Positions 42,501-51,416 of a stretch of DNA of 64,000 nt are shown piece by piece. How positions within the stretch are numbered: position 1 is the stretch's first letter; each line of letters opens with the position of its first letter. Location: contig WRPF01000001.1 of assembly GCA_009773335.1 (NCBI GenBank), positions 1 through 64,000 on the forward strand, written 5' to 3'. The position numbers and the translations under genes are program-made. Origin of the DNA: Caulobacteraceae bacterium (GTDB lineage: Bacteria > Pseudomonadota > Alphaproteobacteria > Caulobacterales > Aquidulcibacteraceae). The notes beneath the pieces were generated by a model. The model had not been told where the DNA came from. It was given only the letters and a program-made list of their open reading frames with translations, and did no database searches.

Positions 42501-45500
42501 GACTGTCGGCGCCGCGAGACGTTGTGGATGCTGCGCTGGTCGGCGAGCCGCGCGCCTACATGACCATTGTGCACGCGCCTGACGACTGCGTTATCGGCGG
42601 CGATCCCGGCGCCTGCGCGCGCATTGTGGAAAAGGTCGGCCGCGCGCGGGCAATGCCCCTCGGGCTGGATATGGTCGTGCATTGCGACGCCATGAGACCG
42701 TTCGAGGCGCAATGGCGGCGGATCCACACACGTGAGGTCTTTCCGGCAGAAGGCGTGCGGTTCTACTCGAACGCCCACAACGGGCACTATGCACCAACGT
42801 CGGCATCGGCTGCTGACGCCATTACAAGGCAGGCGGTCACGCCGATTGATTTTCCAAAGACAATCTGCGCCGCGTGGGATGACGGCGTGCGCGTATTTGT
42901 CGAGCATGGGCCGCGTTCCATCCTAACGGGTGCAGTGGCGCGCATCCTTGAGGGTAAGCAGTATCTGGCTGTCGCTCTTGACGCCCAGGAGCGTCGGGGG
43001 CTTCGCGCGGTTGCCGAGAGTGTGATGAAGCTCTGGGCGAACGGCGTATCCGTGGATGTTGGTGCGTTTGAGGCGCGACTGGATGCCTTGCGGAAGGGGA
43101 GCGCGCCTCCCCTGCGGCCCGAAGCGCGGAGATTGGTCCTTCCGGCGCACCCACCCGACATTCGACAGCCACGACGACAGACTGTCGTCGCCGCTGAACC
43201 GATCGCGATATCGTCAACCATCGCGGAAGACTGTCAGATCATGCCGCAGGCGCCGAGCAGCCTCAGACCGCTTGCATTGTTCGAGGTGATGCAAGCCCCC
43301 AGATCGGCGCCGCTCGCTTCGCGACGCAACAAGGATCGACAAAGCGTCGCGCACAACCTTGTCGCCGCTGTGACCGAAACACATCGTGCATTCATGGAGC
43401 GACAAGGAGCTACTCACACAGCGTTCCTGCAAGCGCGGATGGCCGCAGTTTCGGCGATCGCCGCGCAGCCCTTGACCCGAATGACCGCGCGCGCGCAACC
43501 GGTCCCGCCGCGCGAACGGGAATCGAAAGCTGTTCTGTATTCCAGAGCGCAACTTGAGACCCTGGCCGGCGGCAAGGTGTCGGAGGTGTTTGGTCCGCTG
43601 TTCAGCCAACAGGATGGGTACGACCGGCAGGTCAGGATGCCTCAGCCGCCGTTGCTGCTCGCCGACCGGGTAATGTCTCTCGACGGCGCGCCGGGTTCGA
43701 TGGGCAAGGGACGCATCGTTACCGAGACGGATGTGGCTGCCGACGCATGGTACATGCATGCGGGCCGCATGGCGCCCGGTGCGGTCATCGAGTCCGGTCA
43801 GGCTGATCTGCTTCTCGCCTCGTGGCTAGGTGCGGATTTTCTCAATCGCGGTGAACGCGTCTACAGACTTCTCGGGTGCGATCTTACGTTCATGGGGGAG
43901 CTGCCGAGAGCTGGCGATACTCTTCGCTACGACATCCATATCGACGGCCACGCGACGACCGGCGAGACCCGGCTCTTCTTCTTCCACTACGATTGCTACA
44001 TTGGCGATCGTCTCATGATCTCGGTCCGGAATGGGCAGGCCGGCTTCTTTTCGGACCGTGAACTGGCGCAATCCGGAGGCGTCCTCTGGAACGCGGAAGA
44101 CGACGCGCCCCCGCAAGACGCCTGTCGGAATATACCACCTCAGATCACGAGCCGGCGAACGTTTGATCGATCATTGGTGGACGCCTTTGTCAGCGGAAAT
44201 GCATTCGCGTGTTTTGGAGCGGGCTTTGAGATGGCCGCCGCCCACGTCCGGACGCCGTCCTTGCCGACAGGACGCATGCGACTTCTGGATGAAGTCGTTT
44301 CATTTGAACCTGATGGTGGACCGTGGGGACGCGGCTATCTGAAGGCGCGCACGGTCGTACCGAGGGACGCGTGGTTCTACGAGGGTCATTTCAAGAACGA
44401 TCCCTGCATGCCTGGCACGCTCATGGCGGACGCCGCGACGCAGGCGCTTTCCTTCGCCATGGCGGGCTACGGCTTCACGATAGATCGTGACGGGTGGCGG
44501 TTCGAGCCGGTCGCCGGGGAATTGGCGCGGTTTGTGTGCCGCGGACAGGTTACACCCGAGACAGAGCACGTGCTGGAATACGAGGTGTTCATCGAGGAGA
44601 TCATCGATGGACCCGAACCGACGGTGTTTGCCGCGCTGCTGTGTCGGTGCGACGGTTTCAAGGTTTTCCAATGCCGCCGTTTTGGTATGCGGCTCGTGCC
44701 TGATTGGCCGATGGGCGCTGAGGGTGCACGCGGCGTCGGAGCGTCTTCGCGACGTATCGTGGGACAGTCCGTCGATGTACGCGGAGACCTGGGCGCGCTT
44801 CTCGCATGCGCGCAGGGTAAACCCTCGGACGCGTTTGGCGCGCTCTACGAGGTCTTTGACGGAACGAGGCGGGCGCCGCGATTGCCCGGCGATCCATACC
44901 ATTTCATGTCGCGTGTTCTCTCCGTCGACGGCGCCCCGGGAACACCTGTCGCCGGGCATGCAGTTGTTGCGGAATACGATGCGCCCGCCGACGCCTGGTT
45001 CTTCGAGGATGGAGGGTCCGGCGCCATGCCGCTCTCCGTGCTGACGGAAGTCCTGCTTCAGCCGTGCGGTTGGCTGGCCTCCTATATGGGATTTGCGGCC
45101 AAGCGCCCCGAAGATGTGGCCTTCCGTAATCTCGACGGTACGGATGTGCTGCTGCACCGACCGGCGCGCGCGGGAACTCTGCGGGTCACGGCGCGTCTGG
45201 AGCGGTTTGCCGAGGCCGGCGGCTCGACGATCGTCTTTTTCAGCGTGGCGGCGACGCAGGCCAGCGAACTCGTCATGACGATGAAAACGGCGTTTGGCTT
45301 TTTTAGTCCGGCGGCGTTGAAGGGTCAGTCGGGGTTACCGGCCTCGGCAGAGGCGCTGCGACGCCTGGCCGACCCGAGCGAGCCGCCGAGCCTGAATGCC
45401 CAACTGTCCGATACGCCGCTTCTCGCACGTGGCAGATTGAAGGTGCTCGATACGATCGACGGGTTCTGGCCTGATGGCGGACCCGCGGGGCTCGGTCGCC

Positions 45501-45877
45501 TCGTCGCCCGGACGGCGGTGGACCCGGAAGCGTGGTTCTTCAAAGCGCATTTCTTTCAGGACCCGGTCCAGCCGGGCTCCCTCGGGCTGGAGGCGCTGCA
45601 ACAGAGCCTGCGGGCCGCAGTTCTCCTGAAGCGGCCTGGAGGGCAAGGCGCAGATCAGCGCTTTGAACCTGTGGCGCGAGGCGTCCCGTTCGCCTGGCGG
45701 TTCCGCGGACAGATACTGCCCACAAGCAGACAGGTCGTTACAGAGGTGGACATCGTCACCATTTCTTCGGAGGGGGACACGCTGACGGCCTTGGCGGATG
45801 GCTCGGTCTGGGTAGACGGCGTACGAATCTACGAGGTCAAGGGCATGGGAGCCCGGCTGGCGTCCGCGGCTGGATAA
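39584..45877 (+). CDS. pfaC-like: PfaC-like multidomain synthase with internal PfaB-type AT: KS-CLF-AT-DH-DH
   Basis: KS [74 protein letters not shown] (no Cys); AT [17 protein letters not shown]; FabA-like hotdogs [21 protein letters not shown] and [22 protein letters not shown] plus two degenerate hotdogs. Confidence 0.92.
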   Translation: [2097 protein letters not shown]

Positions 45878-46087
45878 CCTCAGTCAAGCGCCATGGTCTT
45901 GCCATAGAGCCGACGGAAACGGCTCGGGGGGGCGTTGAAGGGGCGCTGTTGCCTGAAGCGACAGGGAACGCGTAATGATGTAGTCAGGCAGGCGCTTGGG
46001 GATGCCATCAGACGGTTCGCAGTCTCCTGAGTGGGGACGGTACGATGCTGGCCGTGGTCGTGACCTGACGCGGCGTTCAGACGGGGG

Positions 46088-46966
46088 ATGTTTTATCGTG
46101 CGGACCAGATACTCATGAGTGTCCAGGGCATTGGATTGCAGACCGTGCGTGTCGGACGCGTGACGCTGGGTTCCTACCTCGCGGGCATGTGGCGATACCG
46201 GCATCTCATGTTCCACCTCGCGAATGCGGATCTTCAGTCGCGCTTTCGGCGATCGTCACTCGGCGTTGTCTGGGCGATGATCCATCCTCTGTCTTTCGCG
46301 ATGCTGTATTCGCTAGTGCTCGCAAACCTGTTCCAGCAGGAATTCAAGACGTTTTCCATTTACGTGTTTGCTGGCTTCATCCTCTGGGACGCGCTTTCGT
46401 CGTTCGTCCACCTGGGTTCGCAATCGATCATCAACGGAGCGGGATATCTCAAGCAGGCGCCCATCCCGATGCTCATTTTTCCGCTACGGACCTGTATTAC
46501 CGTCACGGTCGTATTCCTGATCGGTTTCCTGGCGCTCTTGATCTACAGAACTGGTGTGATTCTCATGTTCGGACTCGATGAGCCGATCATGACGATCTAT
46601 TGGGCGTGGGCGGCGCCATTGGTCATCGCACTATTTGTCATGGGCTCTGCCTGGGCGACGATCGTCGCGTTCATCAATCTCAAGTTTCGAGACACCCAGC
46701 AGCTGCTGATGATCCTGATGCAGGCCGTGTGGTTTTCCAGCCCGGTGTTCTTCGATCGATCTGTGTTCGACAATCCGCGCCTTGAGCTGTGGTCCGCCAT
46801 CAACCCTGTCCTGGCGTTTTGCGATGCCTTCCGCGACCCGGTCATCTATGGCCGCCCGCCCGAGATGCGCGACTGGATTGCGATAGGCGTCTGGACAGGA
46901 CTGTCCTGGCTGGTGGCGATTGTCATAACCGCGATCAACGACCGGAAATCGATCCACTATGTCTAG
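46088..46966 (+). CDS. ABC-2 type permease, polysaccharide/lipid exporter (Wzm/TagG-like)
   Basis: YRHLMFHLANADLQSRFRRSSLGVVWAMIHPLSFAMLYSLV, NLKFRDTQQLLMILMQAVWFSSPVFFDRS; multi-pass. Confidence 0.88.
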   Translation: MFYRADQILMSVQGIGLQTVRVGRVTLGSYLAGMWRYRHLMFHLANADLQSRFRRSSLGVVWAMIHPLSFAMLYSLVLANLFQQEFKTFSIYVFAGFILWDALSSFVHLGSQSIINGAGYLKQAPIPMLIFPLRTCITVTVVFLIGFLALLIYRTGVILMFGLDEPIMTIYWAWAAPLVIALFVMGSAWATIVAFINLKFRDTQQLLMILMQAVWFSSPVFFDRSVFDNPRLELWSAINPVLAFCDAFRDPVIYGRPPEMRDWIAIGVWTGLSWLVAIVITAINDRKSIHYV

Positions 46967-47729
46967 CAATGTCGTCAGCACCGGGCCGCGGATCATCATC
47001 CGCAGGGCGCAACTAGACTATCCGCTTGTCCGGGACCAGTCGAGCATCAAGTCCGCGGTCTTTGGCGCGTTGGGATTCAGGACCGGGCCGCGCATCGACA
47101 AAAAGGCAGTGCACGCCGTCAACGGCTTGTCGCTGACCATCAATCGCGGCGAGCGCGTCGGCTTGATCGGGCACAACGGAGCCGGAAAGTCGACGCTCCT
47201 GAGGACGATTGCCGGGATATATCCGCTCACGGACGGATCGATCGAGGTGACTGGCCGGATGCAGGGCCTCTTCGATCTGGGCACGGGGTTCGAATCCGAA
47301 GCGACGGGTCGTGAAAACATCATGTTCCGTGGCCTCTCGATCGGCTTTTCGCCGCGCCAGATTCGCGAACGTGCAGAAGAGATCATTGCATTCGCCGATC
47401 TTGGAGAGTTCATCGACCTGCCCATGCGGACCTATTCAGCGGGCATGTATGTTCGGCTCGGCTTTGCGGTGTCCACCTACCTTGAAGGGGACATCCTGCT
47501 CGTCGACGAGGTCTTCGGCGCCGGCGACGCGAATTTTCAGGAACGTGCAATTCGTCGCATGAATGACCTCATCGACAGGGCAGGTATCCTGATGCTGGTT
47601 GGCCATGACCTTGCACTGATGTGCAGCGTCTGCACCCGTCTTGTGTGGCTGTCCGGCGGCCAGATGGTGCTCGACGGCGATCCGCGCGAGGTTGCAGAGG
47701 TATACATCCGCAGCATGAGGGCGGCGTGA
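46959..47729 (+). CDS. ABC transporter ATP-binding protein (Wzt/TagH-like, short form)
   Basis: INRGERVGLIGHNGAGKSTLLRTIAGIYPLTDGSIEV, MRTYSAGMYVRLGFAVSTYLEGDILLVDEVFGAGDANFQERAIRRM; no C-terminal carbohydrate-binding extension. Confidence 0.93.
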   Translation: MSSNVVSTGPRIIIRRAQLDYPLVRDQSSIKSAVFGALGFRTGPRIDKKAVHAVNGLSLTINRGERVGLIGHNGAGKSTLLRTIAGIYPLTDGSIEVTGRMQGLFDLGTGFESEATGRENIMFRGLSIGFSPRQIRERAEEIIAFADLGEFIDLPMRTYSAGMYVRLGFAVSTYLEGDILLVDEVFGAGDANFQERAIRRMNDLIDRAGILMLVGHDLALMCSVCTRLVWLSGGQMVLDGDPREVAEVYIRSMRAA

Positions 47730-47835
47730 CTCCAGGAGCGGAGCCAAGGCATCCGGCGGCATCTTCGCCGCACAGAACAAAACGGGAATGCGCGGGTGCG
47801 CCGAATCATGCCTGAGATGGCGATCAGGAGCCTCC

Positions 47836-50800
47836 ATGTTCGTTCACCTTCGCGCCCGGTCCTCGTATTCACTGTTGCTGAGCATGTTGAGTGTGAAAGC
47901 GCTTGGCGGCCTGGCTGCCAAGAACGATCAGCCCGCCATTGCACTTTGCGACTCGAATAATCTCTTCGGAGCGCTGGAGTTCTCGGAAGCGGTTGTTGAA
48001 AAGGGCGTGCAACCCATCATCGGCTGTGCGCTCGACGTGCGCGGGGGCGACGGCCTTGATGGCGTGCTGGCGCTGCTGGCGCAGAACGAGGAAGGCTACG
48101 CCAATCTTATGCGGCTCTCGACGGCGGCGTTTCTCGAAGTGGGAGGGACGGGCGAGCCACATGTTTCTATCGAACGCGTGCTTGAGAACAGCGCCGGGCT
48201 GATCGCGTTGACGGGCGGCGTGCACGGGCCGGTGGCCGGTCAATTGCTCGCGCACAAGCCGCAGCAGGCCCGTGCGTTGATGGACATGTTGGCGGTCGCA
48301 TTCGGCGACAGGCTTTACGTGGAACTGCAGCGCCATGGCGATCAAAGGGAGGCGGAAGTCGAAGGCGCGCTCGTGGACCTCGCCTACAATATGGGTGTGC
48401 CGCTCGTCGCCACGAATGACGTCAGGTTCGCGGCGCGCAAGGATCACGCCGCGCACGACACGCTGCTGTGTATCGCCAACAGTACGTACCTCGGGGAGCA
48501 AGACCGGCCACGCGTCACGGCCGAGCACTACTTCAAGAGCAAGGATGAAATGCTGGCGCTGTTCGAGGATCTACCGGAGGCGACCGCGTCCACGGGCGAG
48601 ATCGCGCGCCGGTGCTCGGTGCGGTCGCGAACGCGCAAGCCAATCCTGCCAAGCTTCGACACCAGGGCCGGTCGTGACGAGCAAGCAGAACTTGCAGCGC
48701 AGGCGGAGGAGGGACTGCGTCGTCGCCTCGAAACGCTTGGCGCGGCGCGGCGGGCCGCGTCCGAAGAGGCGTACTGGGCGAGGCTCTCATTCGAGATCGG
48801 CATCATCCAGCAAATGGGATTTTCCGGTTATTTCCTGATCGTTTCGGACTTCATCAAGTGGGCGAAAGCCAATGGAATCCCCGTGGGTCCGGGGCGCGGA
48901 TCCGGCGCCGGCTCGCTCGTGGCCTGGGCGCTGACGATCACCGACCTCGATCCATTGCGGTTCGGACTGCTGTTTGAGCGCTTTCTGAATCCTGAACGCG
49001 TATCGATGCCCGACTTCGATATCGACTTCTGCCAGGAGCGGCGCGGCGAGGTCATCGAGTACGTCAAACACAAGTATGGCGCCGACCGGGTGGCGCAGAT
49101 CATCACCTTCGGCACGCTTCAGGCGCGCGCGGTCTTGCGCGACGTCGGACGCGTCATGCAGCTGCCGTTCGGCCTTGTCGACCGTCTCGCCAAACTGGTG
49201 CCTGCAAATCCCGCGAACCCGCTCACGTTGGCGGAGGCGATCGAGGTCGAGCCGCGTCTGCAGGAGGCTCGCAAGCAGGAGGTGGAGGTCGGCCAGCTCC
49301 TGGATACCGCGCTTCAACTTGAAGGCCTGTACCGGAATGCTTCGACCCATGCTGCAGGCGTGGTGATTGGCGACCGTCCGCTCGTTGAGCTTGTGCCGCT
49401 GTACCTCGATCCGCGTTCCGATATTCCTGCGACACAGTTCAACATGAAGTGGGTCGAGCCAGCGGGGCTTGTGAAGTTCGATTTCCTTGGCCTGAAAACG
49501 CTGACAGTCATCGATCGCGCGTTGGGATTCCTGAAAAAGCGCAACATTGTAGTCGATCTCTCGGCAATCCCCTGGGATGACGAGAAGAGCTACAACCTGC
49601 TACAGTCGGGGGCGACTTTCGGCGTGTTCCAGCTCGAAGGCCAGGGCATGCGGGACACGCTGCGCAAGGTGAAGCCGACGTGCCTTGAGGACATCATCGC
49701 TCTCATCTCGCTGTACCGTCCCGGGCCAATGAAGAACATCGACGCCTTCGCTGACGTGAAGCACGGGCGGATGGAGCCAGAGTATCCCCATCCGCTGCTG
49801 GAGCCGCTACTGAAGGAAACCTACGGCGTCATCGTCTATCAGGAACAGGTGATGCAGATCGCGCAGGTTCTGAGCGGCTATTCGCTCGGGGAGGCCGATC
49901 TTCTGCGGCGCGCGATGGGCAAGAAGCAGCCCGCGGAGATGGCGAAGCAACGGACGCGCTTTCTGGAAGGCGCGAGCGCCAACGGCGTGGGCGACGCACT
50001 GGCCGGACGGATATTCGATCTTGTCGCAGAGTTCGCGGGCTACGGCTTCAACAAGTCTCACGCGGCGGCTTACGCGGTCGTCGCGTATCACACCGCCTAC
50101 CTCAAGGCGAACTATCCGGTCGAGTTCATCGCCGCATCGATGAGCCTCGACCTCTCTAACTCTGAAAAGCTTGCGAGCTTTCAGCAGGACGCGCGCCGCA
50201 TGGGCGTTGAGGTGGCGCCGCCGGACATCAATCGGTCAAGCGCCGATTTCGACGTCGCCGACGGCAAAATACTGTACGCGCTCGGCGCTGTCCGAAACGT
50301 CGGGCTGGCCGCCATGCAAGGTGTCGTGGTCGAACGCGAGAGAGGCGGCCGGTATCGCGACCTCTTTGATTTCGCCGAACGGCTGGAGGCGAAGGCGATC
50401 AATCGGCGTCAGCTGGAGAATCTCGCCAAGGGCGGGGCCTTTGATTCTCTTGAGCCCGATCGTGCGCGTGCCTTTGCTGCGTGCGACATGCTCACGCAGT
50501 TCGCACAGCGTGCGGCAAGCGAGCGGGCAAGCGCGCAGACCAGCCTTTTTGGTTCGGAAGAGGCAGCTGTTCGGCCAGTCTTGCCTAAGGCGGAGCCCTG
50601 GAGCGCGCAGGACCGGCTCGACAATGAACGCGACAGCGTGGGCTTCTACCTCTCCGGGCATCCGCTCGACGTGTTCTTCGCCAATGCGCCGAGCGGCGCG
50701 ATGACCTCGTTTTCCGAGATTATCGAAACCGGGGAATGCGAGCAGCGGAATGTCGCAATGGCAGGCGTCATCCGGCGGATTCAGCCACGCCCGGCGCAAT

Positions 50801-51234
50801 CGGGCGGGCAATTCGCGTGGCTGGGGCTTTCCGACCCCACGGGGGAATTCGAGGCGATGATGATGCCGGAGGATTTTGAGCGCGAACGCGAGGCGCTGCA
50901 GGTGGGCAAGTCCGTAATCTTCCGCGCCCGTGTCCGCTGGCGTGACGGGGACCTGAAGCTTGCGTGTTCCCAGTTCGAGCCTGTCGAAGCTGCCGAGGCC
51001 CGCGCCAGCGACACCCTGCGCATCGTGCTGAAGGAGGGCGCGCCTCTTGGGGCGCTCGCCGACACCCTGAAATCCCTGGAGGGGGCGGGCGGCAGTGAGA
51101 TGAGGCCATTGACGCTGGTGCTGCGACTGGCCGATGGCCGGGAGGTCGAGATCGAGGCGGAGGGACGGTTCCCGGCGGGGGCCGCTGCGCGGGCTGCTGT
51201 AAAAGCGTCGCGGGGCGTCGAACGGGTTGGCTAG
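47836..51234 (+). CDS. dnaE: DNA polymerase III subunit alpha
   Basis: FVHLRARSSYSLLLSMLSVKALGGLA, PVGPGRGSGAGSLVAWALTITDLDPLRFGLLFERFLNPERVSMPDFDIDFCQ, MGKKQPAEMAKQ. Confidence 0.98.
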   Translation: MFVHLRARSSYSLLLSMLSVKALGGLAAKNDQPAIALCDSNNLFGALEFSEAVVEKGVQPIIGCALDVRGGDGLDGVLALLAQNEEGYANLMRLSTAAFLEVGGTGEPHVSIERVLENSAGLIALTGGVHGPVAGQLLAHKPQQARALMDMLAVAFGDRLYVELQRHGDQREAEVEGALVDLAYNMGVPLVATNDVRFAARKDHAAHDTLLCIANSTYLGEQDRPRVTAEHYFKSKDEMLALFEDLPEATASTGEIARRCSVRSRTRKPILPSFDTRAGRDEQAELAAQAEEGLRRRLETLGAARRAASEEAYWARLSFEIGIIQQMGFSGYFLIVSDFIKWAKANGIPVGPGRGSGAGSLVAWALTITDLDPLRFGLLFERFLNPERVSMPDFDIDFCQERRGEVIEYVKHKYGADRVAQIITFGTLQARAVLRDVGRVMQLPFGLVDRLAKLVPANPANPLTLAEAIEVEPRLQEARKQEVEVGQLLDTALQLEGLYRNASTHAAGVVIGDRPLVELVPLYLDPRSDIPATQFNMKWVEPAGLVKFDFLGLKTLTVIDRALGFLKKRNIVVDLSAIPWDDEKSYNLLQSGATFGVFQLEGQGMRDTLRKVKPTCLEDIIALISLYRPGPMKNIDAFADVKHGRMEPEYPHPLLEPLLKETYGVIVYQEQVMQIAQVLSGYSLGEADLLRRAMGKKQPAEMAKQRTRFLEGASANGVGDALAGRIFDLVAEFAGYGFNKSHAAAYAVVAYHTAYLKANYPVEFIAASMSLDLSNSEKLASFQQDARRMGVEVAPPDINRSSADFDVADGKILYALGAVRNVGLAAMQGVVVERERGGRYRDLFDFAERLEAKAINRRQLENLAKGGAFDSLEPDRARAFAACDMLTQFAQRAASERASAQTSLFGSEEAAVRPVLPKAEPWSAQDRLDNERDSVGFYLSGHPLDVFFANAPSGAMTSFSEIIETGECEQRNVAMAGVIRRIQPRPAQSGGQFAWLGLSDPTGEFEAMMMPEDFEREREALQVGKSVIFRARVRWRDGDLKLACSQFEPVEAAEARASDTLRIVLKEGAPLGALADTLKSLEGAGGSEMRPLTLVLRLADGREVEIEAEGRFPAGAAARAAVKASRGVERVG

Positions 51235-51271
51235 ACCCGGCTGGACTTGCCCGCCCCGGTCTCGTATATCC

Positions 51272-51320
51272 CCCGCACTTCACACACGGGGTTGCCTCGT
51301 GCGGGTCGGCTCTGGAGCCG
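51272..51320 (+). promoter_or_regulatory. Candidate structured 5' leader upstream of rpsB
   Basis: CCCGCAC(51272-51278)/GTGCGGG(51299-51305) stem followed by CGGCTC-TG-GAGCCG palindrome. Confidence 0.35.
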
Positions 51321-51416
51321 GTCCGCTCTTTGGCGTCCGGTGTCGGATTTCGCCCAAGGGTTCGATCCGGCTCCTCCCGTGGCGGCTAACCGGACGAACA
51401 GAAAGCAGACAGACAC

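Noticed and set aside
45884-46216. Minus-strand ORF and small hairpin (GAGCCG-ACGGAAA-CGGCTC, ~45907) between pfaC and the ABC permease
   Set aside because: ORF lacks recognisable features; hairpin has no T tract, so not called as a terminator.
47836-51234. Intein or split in dnaE
   Set aside because: Protein is a continuous ~1130-aa polymerase without intein motifs.
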